From assembly GCF_014200495.1 (NCBI RefSeq), contig NZ_JACHBY010000001.1, positions 1,240,001 to 1,304,000 on the forward strand: a stretch of DNA of 64,000 nt. Direction: 5' to 3'. Shown here piece by piece: positions 11,101-20,346 of the stretch (within the stretch, counting starts at the first letter, position 1; the number at the start of each line of letters is the position of its first letter). The position numbers and the translations under genes are program-made. The DNA is from Mucilaginibacter geliditolerans. GTDB taxonomy: Bacteria; Bacteroidota; Bacteroidia; Sphingobacteriales; Sphingobacteriaceae. The notes under the pieces were generated by a model. The model did no database searches. It was given only the letters and a program-made list of their open reading frames with translations, and was not told the DNA's origin.

Positions 11101-11450
11101 CGATCATTAACCTGCTGATAAATACAGATCCCGGCGATGGCAGTCAGCAACTGTTGGGTATCATCATCCGTAACCCGGAACCGTTTAATGATCCAAAGCT
11201 GCCGGCCAATGAACTTTCCGATACTTTCCGGCTTACCTTAACGCAGGCGGATGGAACGGTGATACCGGCAACCGGTTTTATTTATATCTATTCCAGCGAT
11301 ACTTCGGCGGTACTGATCACCAATAGTAATATGCAGCTTTCGGCGGGCGATATCGTCTTTACCTGCCATTATAAGATATTCAACGGTATTGACTATGACA
11401 CGGAACATGAGGACTATACCAGCCCATCCATAACCATTGCAATTAGTTAA
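5121..11450 (+). CDS. Giant 2109-residue fibre-like protein with LamG-like domain
   Basis: No signal peptide. The N-terminal 1000 residues are Gly-rich with long runs of alternating beta-type sequence and many short Gly-Ile/Leu-Pro turns, suggesting a repetitive beta structure; I cannot name the family. Residues about 1430-1635 read as a LamG/concanavalin A-like jelly-roll: VVGQWPLNSG, then SFSFEVTALF, then YKHIIVTVNR followed by LLSIYIDRVL, the standard strand order of that fold, which usually binds glycans. The C-terminal 450 residues are again beta-rich. The ATG at 5121 follows a 64-bp gap after the candidate immunity gene. Composition shifts within this gene from AT-rich to clearly more GC-rich at about 6.4 kb. 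Likely an extracellular adhesin or fibre of the particle encoded by this operon; inferred. Confidence 0.8.
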   Translation: MPEDNVIVSRYYPQLSDLITVDDLPDFLDFAKEGLDSLLSSIFYKNFQYSKSQRSDSTFYKIEIITSNLGLDLPFGLRFILNPDASGDTNISSFPVTLQYQWTIFSFLRSFDLSSVSLDPSSIFQLGLNVFKVSDQDLVAHVLNFFVSPLDDATTIYEQLVNDINAYYPSANITIPPGQTASISLITSLISENANIPDSISEVMFVIYLFTSDSGTLETRLQQFFTLISPGGIQNFISGLVKPKFKASLTLSAGLEFPTNILQPVDASGNIIPNEKTIFQFGGATFYVDTDAGIGSQVELAGSLIPTYNQIANTGLIISITGAKLDLSQTTNIPEATAAGFPVDFMGLYVKQASITLGKFGKDDPSQTSATITATNFLIGTGGVSGTIAMQEQGGIIHRDFGNFKVELDAFSLTFRQNAITACSITGAITLDKYTTNGQPSKISIVAQIKDAGDFSITATPSANFPPITLPGVFTLAIRQLVVGEEQPKGYYVQVAGTLTFIADLPILGDVLPKNINISKLRIWDDGSIDFVGGQIKLPVAFTLKIGPVKLEVKNMSLGSYSKKLNGVDRSYCYFSFDGMVNTGNAGVEVGGNGIKFYFTVDDGPNKPFDCYIRIDQIDIDITIPGNAKPSDADFILQGHLSVSNPNPNASSSTAGTEYGGSVSVSIPKIGLTGSAGMRLNPAIPSFIVDLNLDLSIPIPIGGTGLSIYGFRGLIGEHYLPSKSATTPPLPDTATWWDYYKAKNVPDGLEGIEIDKFADEAGFSLGAGIAIATDGGGYVFSSKLFLLLGIPDVILIQGQAGILQDRIGLTDKTDPPFSALIAIDSTSFTGDLSVNYNLPSDSGFKGDIFSLQGSMDMAFFFNNASGWYINLGKDQPASARIQAKILDLFKGYAYLMISSQGFKVGAGAGYSFNKKIGPVGVNLSASLDMGAFVSFKPVQAGGFISVSGEAYLKFFWLKIGAGLGLTLAVEAPHPFNITGKFQIRLHVFIHTFTLSLPFSWSINNNNAPLLQPVQILQLPDPASAYSPAVAVNIMSQETFPVNYVNQVYQGSYTIPAPGQAGWQYDFTDTTAVMQVTVPLDSYIDIELLKPVIPGNVPLGGAGSQLPDGYTDLLPPVKGLSAQVKHSYSISALDIFVWDDSGSDGGSWMPYQVYEAVTAIVDGNTGNPPVDLSSLPQGYWQFVQPNTYNKIRLLSQTMFSYSNGSDSAASNLDMSNFQRKALFCYETISEEEVVNWKGETLGTVYAEGSTVMISGVSFTFNELGGSVNNDAGFGYNSLFIESLGGSILITLPEQVTQYEIDFGSNQNDLLIYPVVTNYVAAPFGQTIPMDTYLTPGHLSATQQNTSITYNDPTTPVDKILIIIDTIQSVDFIGDLNMGGYFQLSDQFLPVSNPQFHHEYDVSKALMYVSLFNTSLSASDILQKQYSDTAGVVGQWPLNSGLASIGSLNANLSGDPDLVPGYYPLNNTAPMQLQNVFSYSDNTDALIVPYNDALKVETGSFSFEVTALFDAYTPGISTLLSKVYIDQVSSNKKGYALHLYKQTAGDPLQTYTDISTVPSFFVWLTCYDGQNAAGVQASETYTLDYTTGKLAANQYKHIIVTVNRDTNLLSIYIDRVLKTSVAIPVELAPINIQPFATYVDQLSYLTTSVQERQQENNVSPDTVINEAQILSDNLNKVIQPVWRPNTTFAVAVTTKDTVNSNTGGAIAYTQIFGFRTAGPVGLFQQQSAAYQALVQADQTDMFKLADLTDYIDYNRSSPDAQGRFNMSKPVFYTDPQISLIFTMPYINAMYSNWDSYQGLPAIQSSLQIQLIDPYGNTLSPQLVWSQLPDQTIDSTNYTSLPNDQQLIFLLDQAASQDSCNPNPITLTKQIKQGTYQFPDLTPNKLYTAVFNAVYQPAGEDQQVAEVHKFGFLSSLFATFQEQAGSFILDDTPGAERYALYSLNVGFTAEQLTQNLLPLLNNDADNNSPLVMQYPAQFDRIIFGGCQLKAFEPSANTIINLLINTDPGDGSQQLLGIIIRNPEPFNDPKLPANELSDTFRLTLTQADGTVIPATGFIYIYSSDTSAVLITNSNMQLSAGDIVFTCHYKIFNGIDYDTEHEDYTSPSITIAIS

Positions 11451-11487
11451 TCCACATGATCAAAATGAACATATAACCCATATAAAG

Positions 11488-14400
11488 ATGCCTTCAGCAA
11501 CCAATTATTATGCATTTTGCGCTGATTACAGCGATATGGCGACCTGTTTATTTGCCATACAGCAATTGAACGACGGAGGGGCCTTTAGCGATTACCCCGA
11601 TTTAGAGCGTATGCTTCGCGTATTCCAGCAATCGACGCTATTAAAGCTCTACACCAGAGCGGTAACTATATTACAGCAATTAGATGGCGTAGAGGTTACT
11701 ACTACAGGATTCCCGTTTGGCGATTTCTGGGAAGATGATTTTTGGGAAAGTGACTTCAGCACAGGTGCCCTGCTTGGGGATTTTCTGTCAATGGATTTCA
11801 CCAACGATTTCCTGCTCGGTTACCTTGATCAGACCAATACCGGCTTCAGCTCGCTTTTTCAAACCATATTAAACATTCTTGCTGAATTATCCAGAGAAGT
11901 TGATGAGCTGACCGCAGATCAGATCGCAGGCTTGGATGCTGCTTTAATCAGTGTACTAAATGCGTTTACCGAGATACAGGCTTACCTGAACTCGATAGGG
12001 CTGAACCCCTGCGTACCTGCCGCCAAAAAATATCAGAATAATTCCACGGATGTTTACCTGCAGGCTGCCGGCGCTGATGGTTCTGACGGTGTGCCGGAAG
12101 GCATTCATTTAAGGTGGAGCCTCGCCGGTGAACTGGGTTCAAATCACCTGGCAAAAGGGCATTATGACGATGAGGCCGTCAATCCGGCGAACTTCAATCA
12201 GGCCAATGACTTTATCAATATAACGCGAACGCCTTACGTGAATGCGGTAAGTGTCGGCCTTGATCTGCAGGCAGTGCCACCCGTGATCAACTATGCAGCT
12301 AAACAATGGACTTATACCATTAACCAGGCGGCCGGCAGCACACAGGTTTCCAACAGGATCGACCTGACTTTTACAGATGCCGCGCTTTATAACCAGCTTG
12401 CCGGAACAATTGACCCGGCAAATGATTACTTTAATTTCCTAAAGAGCTATAACGGTATTATCCAGTTGCAGATAGCTGATAAAGCTGCCTACCGGTTTGA
12501 TTTTGATTTCAATAATCCAACGGCAGCAGATGCGGTTTTGAAAATTCAGGCGCAGTGCCTCGCCGATGTGGAAAGCACTACTGCTGAAACCGTTTATGCA
12601 CGGCAGACGGTCAGCGTTGCTGCTGGCGCAAGCGATAGCCCGACGATATGGGGTGAAAACATCCAGGCCGTGAGCCTGAAAATGTCGCCGGGCAGTTTTA
12701 TACAAAGTTTTTCATTTGAAACCTACAGCGATTTTCTGACCACCAGGAACGACAGCGACTGGACGGCAATAGGAAATGGCTTCAGCCTTTCGCTGACGGA
12801 TCAGGATGTGTTTGATCTGCTGGAAACCGCTGCCTACCCCGTGGATAACCATTGGCCGCAATACCGCGACGGTACAACAGTTAAAGTGGCCAACTATCAT
12901 GATAAATGGTTAACGAATTATACAGATCAACCATCGATGAAGCAAGTGGTCACTGATTACATGGCTTTAAGCGAAACCGACCCACGTGCCATGGTAACGC
13001 TTAACAATGATGATGATCCGCCGGGAACCCCGGGGCTTTCTATTAGCTATGTTGACCTGTTAAATACGGTAGCGATAGACTACCACCTGGCGCGTATGCT
13101 CGGCCTGGGTTTCATCGATGTAGTGACGGGAGCAGTAAGTGATCAGTACATCTATCGCCTGACCTATTCGAACCGCACAGGTTTGAGCGACAGTACGCCG
13201 CTTAACCGCTCCTATATGACGCTACCCTCATCGAAGGCCAATAACCAGCTTCCGTTACAGCCCGCCATCCGCCCGGTAAGCTATGGCCTGCCCGGCGTCA
13301 GCAGCACCGCTGTGCGAACCTACGACAGTAGTGGGTATGCTACTGTCGGAAATATGCGCGCCGTCAGTATCGGCCGCGAACCATTTAATGATGAAATTGC
13401 CGGTTACGACTTCTTTGCCGACCTGACCCAGGTTGACAATACTAATATTTTCCTGAACAGCCTCCCTGTGCAATATGGCATTGAGTATAGACCAGCCAGC
13501 CAGAGCAGTTATGTAAAACCCGAAATTACGCAGCAAAACGCATTTGGCACCCAGTATTATGCTTATGACCCGGACTTCCCTGCGACTGGCATTCCTGAAA
13601 TAGTCCTGGTTGCCGATGATCCAACCAGTTTATACATACAGCTTGAAAAACAATCAGGTGTGCATTTCTATGCAATCTATGGCGTTAACTGGTTTGCCCG
13701 TGCTTCAACGTTAAGTATGGAAGTTGCCACGGATGATACAGAATTCCCCGGGCAGAACACCCTTTTGCCACCGACTGGTATTGCGGTGCAGTATATCCAG
13801 CAGGAAGACCCCTTGCTGTTCACATCTGCGCAGGAACAAACCTGGCTTGCAGGCAGAATAGCTGCTTTCCCCGGAGAGGACACCGGGTTAACAAGGATTG
13901 TGTTTAACTGGCTCGATATTACAGATGTTACCACACTTTCCGAGATCAACGAGGAGCAATTGCTGACTGCCGTAAAACCTGATAAGGTAAATACTTACTT
14001 CAATCCGGGTTCACCCATTGAGATTACCGGCGCTATACAAAATCTTATTGCCGTGGACGGGCAACCTACCCAACTACAGGTGATCACGGGCCCTTATACG
14101 CAGATCGATGGCACCGTGGTGTTACCATACATCCCAACTGACCAGTTTTTCCGGTTCACCAACAGCTTGCTGAATACACCAGATGGACAATTCCAGGTAG
14201 TGTCAATTGTAGCCGGCCCTTCCTATCCTGTTATCACTATCGAAAGAATACCGCAGCATGCTGCGGTAGAAGATACTCAGAATCCGGGCAGTTACAACCT
14301 GCAGCAAACATACCTTTCGCCATCAGTAAACACCCGTTTTTCGATGGTGGAGAACTTAAGTAATCCAGAAAACTGGGATACGCTCGCCGAAAGCGTTTCA

Positions 14401-16455
14401 TTATATAGTTTTGCAGATCCTGCAAACCCGGTTATTGAATCATTTACAGATTCGGAAGACAACGTTACTAAGAACTGGATAGGCGGTATCAGCGCTGGCG
14501 CGGTTGTTACGCCATTATTCAGCGACCAGAACCTTCCAACCGATCTTCCTGGTTATTACCAGGTGGCTTTTAACCAATCGCTTGCACCAAACCCGCAGGT
14601 CAACTTGCCATATGACCCGGCAAATCCGCAAAACAATGCGCCAGGTTCCTTGCATACACCTCATGTGGAATGGTATCAGGGCTTGATCCGTATAGCGCCG
14701 GCTTCCGGCGATACAGACCTAAAGCTATTGAGTGTATCGAGGATTGTGCAGACGGATCCCCTTGAACTGATCATCTATGATGCCGGTTACCAGGACGATC
14801 CGATTGTAACCTCTCCGGATAGTACGACAACCGTACCGGTCAATTATCATCCTGGCTACAGGACCTACTTTTTCCCTGAACCCTCGCCTGCAGCATTTAA
14901 TGCAACAAATATTTTACCGGCCAGCGGTCAGAACAGCCTGAAAACTATGATCGGCCTGCAGACAGCCGATACCCAAACAGGCAGCAGTTTTACGTCAAAG
15001 GTATCTACCCCGGCTATTTTGCTCGCGCTGTATATTCCGGTACCCGTACAATACGCAGGCCCTGTTGCGGCTTCCTTAAAAGTGCGCCCGGATGCTGACG
15101 GAGATGCTGCCTTTACGTTCGATTTGACCGTGCCGCCAAATAGTGATGGTACAGCCGCTAATCCATTTGGCTTCAAATTTGTCCGTTTAACAGAGGAGGA
15201 TGCGTTAGACGCTTTGTACAATCCTGCAACCATAACCACGATACTGACTGACCTTGCTGCATTAACGACGGATGATAACTATAATCAGCGTTATTTTGAA
15301 CTGGTCAATCTGATTTTTGACCCCAATAACCCCGGCAATTTCCGGGTGTTTGATGCGCAACCGCAAGCTTATGGGTTCCCGGTGCCGGACAAAACCGGTT
15401 TGGTTGATCCCGATGATCCACAGGACCTAAAGATCCAAAAATATACAGCTGCGGTACAGGCATTTATTTTACCGCTGACGCTGCAAACACCGATACTTGC
15501 ATTCATTAAAACAGGCATGGTGACGGATGGCTCACAGCCGGTTATCCGTGATGTCAACGGAAATCTATTACTGCCGACAGACCCGGACTTTAATCCTTTC
15601 CCGATGATCCGGCAGTATACCAAGCCAGATCAAGTAAATACGGTTTATATCCGGTTTACCGATTACACGTTGGCGGCTTCGTCACCCAGGCTTTACTTTT
15701 ATGCAGCTGCATCGGTGACCAACAAACTGGTTGCTGGTCCGCTCAGCCAGTTTACCGGACCAGTTACCATATTAAATACCGTACCGCCTGAAGAACCTGT
15801 CATCAGCACTTATGCTATCGTGCCTTCTACGGAATCGACAGGCGCACCGCTTAACGTGACTTTCCAGCTTTCTCCTACGGCACCGTACGACAATATTACC
15901 AATATGTATATATACCGGACAACTGACATATTGCTGACGCAAATGCTTTCGACTATGGGGGCTCCTTTGGATGTGCCGGTAAATGATGAGGCTGGTGGGG
16001 GCTATGATATCACCGATGATTTTTCGGATATGACGGTAGTGCCGTTTGGCGATACCCTTTATTACCGGATCGCAAGTATCCGCACCATCATCAACGAGTT
16101 CAATTTACCGGAAGAGATATTATCGGTAGGCTCTGATGTACTGGCGGTTAACCTGATTGATACGATTAATCCGGCAGCTCCACAACTGACCTATACTGAA
16201 TCGGATTATACCCTGAGTTGGACGGCCGGTACAAATAAGGGTACCTACTACCTTTATCAGCAAAATTCGAAAGGTAACTGGACTTTGCTTAATACCAATA
16301 ATAATGCGGCACTGGGCGATAACGTTCAGTTTCAATTGCCTGGCCCATTGGTAAAAACGGACCCGAACGGAAATACGCTTTATTACAGTTTTAAAGTCAG
16401 GGTGCAGAATGCTTCAGGGTTATTCAATCTAACCGATAACATATTAACCGTATAA
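11488..16455 (+). CDS. Giant 1655-residue fibre-like protein with Ig/FN3-like C-terminus
   Basis: The ATG at 11488 gives a 37-bp gap from the previous gene; the same frame is open to a TTG at 11437, but that would overlap the upstream stop. No signal peptide. The first 180 residues are helical (LERMLRVFQQSTLLKLYTRA and onward) and contain an unusual acidic aromatic patch, FWEDDFWESDF. The rest is beta-rich with many Pro/Asp turns. The last 300 residues contain two Ig/FN3-like units (near PEEPVISTYA and near APQLTYTESDYTLSWTAG). I recognise no named family for the whole protein. Position between the LamG protein and the FN3 protein suggests a structural or receptor-binding component; inferred. 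Confidence 0.78.
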   Translation: MPSATNYYAFCADYSDMATCLFAIQQLNDGGAFSDYPDLERMLRVFQQSTLLKLYTRAVTILQQLDGVEVTTTGFPFGDFWEDDFWESDFSTGALLGDFLSMDFTNDFLLGYLDQTNTGFSSLFQTILNILAELSREVDELTADQIAGLDAALISVLNAFTEIQAYLNSIGLNPCVPAAKKYQNNSTDVYLQAAGADGSDGVPEGIHLRWSLAGELGSNHLAKGHYDDEAVNPANFNQANDFINITRTPYVNAVSVGLDLQAVPPVINYAAKQWTYTINQAAGSTQVSNRIDLTFTDAALYNQLAGTIDPANDYFNFLKSYNGIIQLQIADKAAYRFDFDFNNPTAADAVLKIQAQCLADVESTTAETVYARQTVSVAAGASDSPTIWGENIQAVSLKMSPGSFIQSFSFETYSDFLTTRNDSDWTAIGNGFSLSLTDQDVFDLLETAAYPVDNHWPQYRDGTTVKVANYHDKWLTNYTDQPSMKQVVTDYMALSETDPRAMVTLNNDDDPPGTPGLSISYVDLLNTVAIDYHLARMLGLGFIDVVTGAVSDQYIYRLTYSNRTGLSDSTPLNRSYMTLPSSKANNQLPLQPAIRPVSYGLPGVSSTAVRTYDSSGYATVGNMRAVSIGREPFNDEIAGYDFFADLTQVDNTNIFLNSLPVQYGIEYRPASQSSYVKPEITQQNAFGTQYYAYDPDFPATGIPEIVLVADDPTSLYIQLEKQSGVHFYAIYGVNWFARASTLSMEVATDDTEFPGQNTLLPPTGIAVQYIQQEDPLLFTSAQEQTWLAGRIAAFPGEDTGLTRIVFNWLDITDVTTLSEINEEQLLTAVKPDKVNTYFNPGSPIEITGAIQNLIAVDGQPTQLQVITGPYTQIDGTVVLPYIPTDQFFRFTNSLLNTPDGQFQVVSIVAGPSYPVITIERIPQHAAVEDTQNPGSYNLQQTYLSPSVNTRFSMVENLSNPENWDTLAESVSLYSFADPANPVIESFTDSEDNVTKNWIGGISAGAVVTPLFSDQNLPTDLPGYYQVAFNQSLAPNPQVNLPYDPANPQNNAPGSLHTPHVEWYQGLIRIAPASGDTDLKLLSVSRIVQTDPLELIIYDAGYQDDPIVTSPDSTTTVPVNYHPGYRTYFFPEPSPAAFNATNILPASGQNSLKTMIGLQTADTQTGSSFTSKVSTPAILLALYIPVPVQYAGPVAASLKVRPDADGDAAFTFDLTVPPNSDGTAANPFGFKFVRLTEEDALDALYNPATITTILTDLAALTTDDNYNQRYFELVNLIFDPNNPGNFRVFDAQPQAYGFPVPDKTGLVDPDDPQDLKIQKYTAAVQAFILPLTLQTPILAFIKTGMVTDGSQPVIRDVNGNLLLPTDPDFNPFPMIRQYTKPDQVNTVYIRFTDYTLAASSPRLYFYAAASVTNKLVAGPLSQFTGPVTILNTVPPEEPVISTYAIVPSTESTGAPLNVTFQLSPTAPYDNITNMYIYRTTDILLTQMLSTMGAPLDVPVNDEAGGGYDITDDFSDMTVVPFGDTLYYRIASIRTIINEFNLPEEILSVGSDVLAVNLIDTINPAAPQLTYTESDYTLSWTAGTNKGTYYLYQQNSKGNWTLLNTNNNAALGDNVQFQLPGPLVKTDPNGNTLYYSFKVRVQNASGLFNLTDNILTV

Positions 16456-16519
16456 AATATTTGCGAGCCACAGAATTAAGTTTATATCATATAATAAAAG
16501 ACACTTATCATCAAAGAAT

Positions 16520-17644
16520 ATGGATATTTCAGGATTGAGTTCAGTTACCACCGCAGCTGAAATGCTGACTTGGCTGACAGAAAATTGTGTTACGCCGATA
16601 AGGCCGGCAATGAGTGGTGAAGATTTTGGTGCGATCATGCAAAAAATCATTGATGTGACCGGTGGTGGAACGACGGATGTCAGTTCCTATCTTAGAAGCC
16701 TACCGGGTTACGTTGGCGATGGTTCTAAAATACTTTCAGACGACCTTACCTGGCGTCTTGCACCAATCAGTGGCGACCAGCTCACAGCACCAATTCTTAC
16801 GATCGACACTATTGGTCCAACTGATATTACCTTAAGCTGGAATTCGCCAGCTAATACAACAGGCTATGTTTTGCAACGCGCGCTGGACGAAAATTTCACG
16901 AGCGGTCTTACTGTGGTTTTCGCAGGAGCAGCAAATCTGTTTGATGATACAGGCTTAGCTTCATCAACCCAGTACTGGTATAGAATTAAATGCACGGCGG
17001 CAGGCTACGCTGACAGCCCATTCAGCAATGCAGCTGGCGCAAAAACAGCTGGGCCCATTGGAGGTAATGGAACCGCTAGAATCGTCTTTACAAATACCGG
17101 AGGAATATCAGAACCCGGATGGAATAACTTCGACAACCCCAGTTACTTAAACGGCTATAGCGGATGGACTGAATCAGGGTCTGTTGGCCGTACCAGTCCC
17201 GTGTTATTGGATACCGCCGGAAATATAACTGGCTGGAAGCTTTCCATAACGCTGGATGCAAACTATCTCTATAATAATGCTGCGGATCCCAATGTCCGGT
17301 CAGCCGATGATTTCCCACAGGATACACTTATTACCCAATGGGTAAATCCTAATAACAGTACTGGCAGCACTATACATTTCGTCCTTTCGGGTCTTGAAAC
17401 TTCTAAAAACTACATTATTAAAACACTACAACATGACGGTGTGGCCAGTTTGAATGTAACAGTGACATGGGGAAGCGAATCCGAATCAGGTGATCAGGCT
17501 TTTTTTGATGGTAGTTACTTCGTTCCGCTTGATCTTACATTTTCTGGTATTGCGCCTGACGCGAATGGCAACATTGCGGGAACTATCGTGGCCAACGGCG
17601 CAGGAAATGCAGTAATTAATGCAATGATCATTTCTGAGGCATAG
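16520..17644 (+). CDS. FN3-domain protein, phage-tail-like
   Basis: 374 residues, no signal peptide. Residues 1-88 form a small N-terminal region with helices (AAEMLTWLTENC, FGAIMQKIIDVTGG), a likely attachment part. Residues about 90-177 are a clear fibronectin type III domain: API-to-ITLSWNSP, then GYVLQRALD, then TQYWYRIKCTAAGYADSPFSN. Residues about 183-374 look like a second beta-sandwich (GWNNFDNPS near its start, ending VINAMIISEA), similar in feel to malectin or galactose-binding folds, but I cannot assign it. FN3 domains are common on phage tail and injection-particle surfaces and often mediate weak carbohydrate contact. The ATG follows AAAGAAT and lies 64 bp after the previous stop. 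Confidence 0.82.
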   Translation: MDISGLSSVTTAAEMLTWLTENCVTPIRPAMSGEDFGAIMQKIIDVTGGGTTDVSSYLRSLPGYVGDGSKILSDDLTWRLAPISGDQLTAPILTIDTIGPTDITLSWNSPANTTGYVLQRALDENFTSGLTVVFAGAANLFDDTGLASSTQYWYRIKCTAAGYADSPFSNAAGAKTAGPIGGNGTARIVFTNTGGISEPGWNNFDNPSYLNGYSGWTESGSVGRTSPVLLDTAGNITGWKLSITLDANYLYNNAADPNVRSADDFPQDTLITQWVNPNNSTGSTIHFVLSGLETSKNYIIKTLQHDGVASLNVTVTWGSESESGDQAFFDGSYFVPLDLTFSGIAPDANGNIAGTIVANGAGNAVINAMIISEA

Positions 17645-17828
17645 GTTGAAAAATAAGATAACAGAACTGATAGATAAGACATCCGTACAGAACAGATGTT
17701 TAAAGAAGAATAAATGCTGCAGGTTTTGCAGGCAACAGCTTTCGGTAAATCGCATCGCTGATAACTGATGACTTTCGCACATTTTATATTAGATAACTAA
17801 ATGAATTGTAAACTTAGACACTAAAAAT

Positions 17829-18554
17829 ATGGCAGATCCAATAGGACCAGTTACAGACGCCTACATCGATGGGATCATTAAAGCTTCCGATACTTATGAT
17901 CCAAACCTGAGCCTAACCCAGGGCATACAGTTAAGGGCATTAATCAAACTGCTGCGCGACCGGCTGGAGCAGGAGGTTGCCGGCGCTGCGGCACAAGTGC
18001 ATTATAAGGGAACTTACATATCGGCAACAGCGCTTTCCGCTGCTAATCCAACCGCTAACCCGGGTGATTACGCATTTGTGGATCCCGGAGCGGGTGAAGA
18101 TGCCCGTCTGTACATCTGGGACGAGGACAACGTAGTCTGGATATTGAGTTCAGGAACCGGGGATATTGCACAGGCAACTGAAACTAATGCCGGGATCATG
18201 GCCATTGCCACTATCAGCCAGGCATTGGCGGGAACTGATAACGCCAGTGCGATGACGGCACTCAAAACTTTATCCGTGATACTGGACCAGAAGAAGAATG
18301 TGAATTACCAAATCGCGCCGGTCAGCCTGAACGAGGTTTCTGTGTTAATGCTGAACGCAGGCAGTGTTAACGGTATTACGATCTCCGGAGCCAATGGTGC
18401 GAAACTTAAAATAGGCCTGACGGGCTCCTATCCTACAGGCACACAAACCTTTCCACTGAGCTATGCGGCAGGCGACCGCGTATTTGTTAGCTTTTCCTAT
18501 ACCGACCCGAATAATGCAACTTGTAACCTTATATTAACCTGTAGAGATAACTAA
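17829..18554 (+). CDS. Phage tail-fibre-like protein
   Basis: 241 residues. The N-terminal 55 residues contain an amphipathic, probably trimer-forming helix (LTQGIQLRALIKLLRDRLEQ). The middle has the phrase GDYAFVDPGAGEDARLYIWD, and residues about 119-150 read ATETNAGIMAIATISQALAGTDN, which closely follows the tail-fibre signature of A-T-x-T-x-A-G-I-x-x-I-A-T-x-x-x-x-x-A-G-T-D-x found in many caudoviral fibres. The C-terminal 90 residues are beta-rich. This is the best evidence that the operon makes a tail-like particle. A 184-bp gap precedes it, the largest in this operon; I see no convincing promoter there. It ends one base before the next ATG. Confidence 0.82.
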   Translation: MADPIGPVTDAYIDGIIKASDTYDPNLSLTQGIQLRALIKLLRDRLEQEVAGAAAQVHYKGTYISATALSAANPTANPGDYAFVDPGAGEDARLYIWDEDNVVWILSSGTGDIAQATETNAGIMAIATISQALAGTDNASAMTALKTLSVILDQKKNVNYQIAPVSLNEVSVLMLNAGSVNGITISGANGAKLKIGLTGSYPTGTQTFPLSYAAGDRVFVSFSYTDPNNATCNLILTCRDN

Positions 18555-18555
18555 G

Positions 18556-20346
18556 ATGAGTGCAACCTATAACTGGACCTACAAAGCCGGTACCATGTTC
18601 CCCTTACGGTATGACGGGGGCCCGGCAAATGATTACATAGCTGAATCAGCAGATGATGTACGGCCCTCCAACGCAATTTATATTGCCTTATTTGGCAATG
18701 ATACCACCGGGAACGGCAGCCGGCAATATCCGCTTAGAACGATCGCAGCGGCCTTTGCCGCCTATCCAGGGTTCAGAAATATGTTTATTGTGGCCAGCGG
18801 AGTTTACCGCGAAGCTGTTAATGGCGGCATGCTACTGGTCGGAGATGGTGACGTCGTTATTGACGGCACCGGCCTAAATCCTTATTTCTTTACGTCGACT
18901 GGCAATTTTTGCGTATCCTATAATATACGTTTCAGGGGTTTCGTTTTTTTTAATACCGTAGACTACACGTCATCTCATACCAATAGCATATTTGAGGGCG
19001 TAAGCCCGGGCAGTCCGGGGTACGGGAATGCCAATTTGTTACAAAAAAGCATAGTACTGAATACAACTGTCTTTTTCGACGGGGGAGATTCCGGAAACAA
19101 CATACAATTTAACCAGATCATCAATAATACATTTTCCGGTTCAAATGTGGTCTTTCAGAATAATGTTTATAATCAGCAGCTCGGCGTCAATACCTGTATC
19201 TTTTACCAATGTAATATCTACTTTGCCAGCATTCCAAATTTTATTGATTATTGTTTGTTCTACCAGTGCAATTTCAGGTTTGATACTTCGATAGTAAACC
19301 CTTTTCCGGCTACATTCTACCCAAATGTTCCCCCTGGCTTTACACAATATGCCAATATCGCGGCTTTACAGGCCGCCTGCAATTCCGCCTATGGCAGCAG
19401 CCTGGTATTCACGAATTGTCAAATGACAGATCCCTTATTTAATAATCCGGCTATTGGTGACTATAGTTTAGCATTTGCCAGCCCGGCCAAAAACATGAGT
19501 TATCAGGGTACCTATGCAGGGGCGGAGTCCATTGCTTATCCGGTTAAGGTCAGCGCTACAGAGACCGGCGGCTCTTTTGATTTTTCAAGTATTGTCAACC
19601 TGTCCGTTACCAACAACAGCGTTACATTGACCGACCCCACGCAAAATGGTAGTATTAAAACCAAACTGATCGTCAATAGCAGCGGCAGGCAGATCGAAAA
19701 ACTGCCGATCTATGCCTATAATGCGGACAGGAACGGCCAGTATATCGATAGTATTGCTGATTTGTCCGCAACGTATATGAATGCCGGGGACACTTTGGAC
19801 ACACCTGTTCCCTACCTTGTAGAAAACGGCGCGCTCTCCTACAACGGCAATAGTTACCAGCCAGGGGAACGGCTAACAACCGTAACTGGCATCACCACCT
19901 TCAGTTCTGTCAACGGGGGAACGCTCCGCGAAATAACAGAGGCGCCGCAGCGCCATACGATCATGGCCCGTTTCAGCGACGGCGGAGCTATTGTCAATGC
20001 CGGTTCTGCACTGATCGACGGCTATTGGTATTATATCAGCGCGGGAAGTGTCAGCTATAACGGGATCGTTTATAATACAGGCAGTAGTTTTAAAGCAGTA
20101 AATACGACTCCTTTCAGCGGTACCGGTACCGTAATCATTGCACTTGGCACTGAAGCCTTCCAGCATTATGAGCCCGGTATTCAGCCCACCTCAAATAATG
20201 AGGGTGACAGCCGGCTGGGAACCATCATTAGAGGTAATGGCGACCCGGCATACGTAAGAGGTGGCTATAACATCCAGGAGTTTCCTATCAATTCCAGGTT
20301 TATCCAATTATATTATATTATCAATGTCAATAACCTTAAGCCATAA
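18556..20346 (+). CDS. Right-handed beta-helix tail-spike-like protein, copy 1
   Basis: 596 residues starting directly after the previous stop. Residues about 38-68 (NAIYIALFGND, GNGSRQYPLRTIAAA) match the entry motif of right-handed parallel beta-helix proteins (V-x-x-x-G-x-D-x-x-G-x-x-x-x-P-x-x-T-I). Helix rungs follow, ending near DPLFNNPAIGDYSLAFASPAKN, the usual cap. The C-terminal part has two copies of a small module with the core Y-x-x-x-x-G-x-x-x-YNG-x-x-Y-x-x-G at about 420 and 490. The last residues (FIQLYYIINVNNLKP) are shared with the paralogue at 20745-22541. Beta-helices of this kind form phage spikes that bind or degrade surface glycans. The stop codon overlaps the next start (TAATG). 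Confidence 0.85.
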   Translation: MSATYNWTYKAGTMFPLRYDGGPANDYIAESADDVRPSNAIYIALFGNDTTGNGSRQYPLRTIAAAFAAYPGFRNMFIVASGVYREAVNGGMLLVGDGDVVIDGTGLNPYFFTSTGNFCVSYNIRFRGFVFFNTVDYTSSHTNSIFEGVSPGSPGYGNANLLQKSIVLNTTVFFDGGDSGNNIQFNQIINNTFSGSNVVFQNNVYNQQLGVNTCIFYQCNIYFASIPNFIDYCLFYQCNFRFDTSIVNPFPATFYPNVPPGFTQYANIAALQAACNSAYGSSLVFTNCQMTDPLFNNPAIGDYSLAFASPAKNMSYQGTYAGAESIAYPVKVSATETGGSFDFSSIVNLSVTNNSVTLTDPTQNGSIKTKLIVNSSGRQIEKLPIYAYNADRNGQYIDSIADLSATYMNAGDTLDTPVPYLVENGALSYNGNSYQPGERLTTVTGITTFSSVNGGTLREITEAPQRHTIMARFSDGGAIVNAGSALIDGYWYYISAGSVSYNGIVYNTGSSFKAVNTTPFSGTGTVIIALGTEAFQHYEPGIQPTSNNEGDSRLGTIIRGNGDPAYVRGGYNIQEFPINSRFIQLYYIINVNNLKP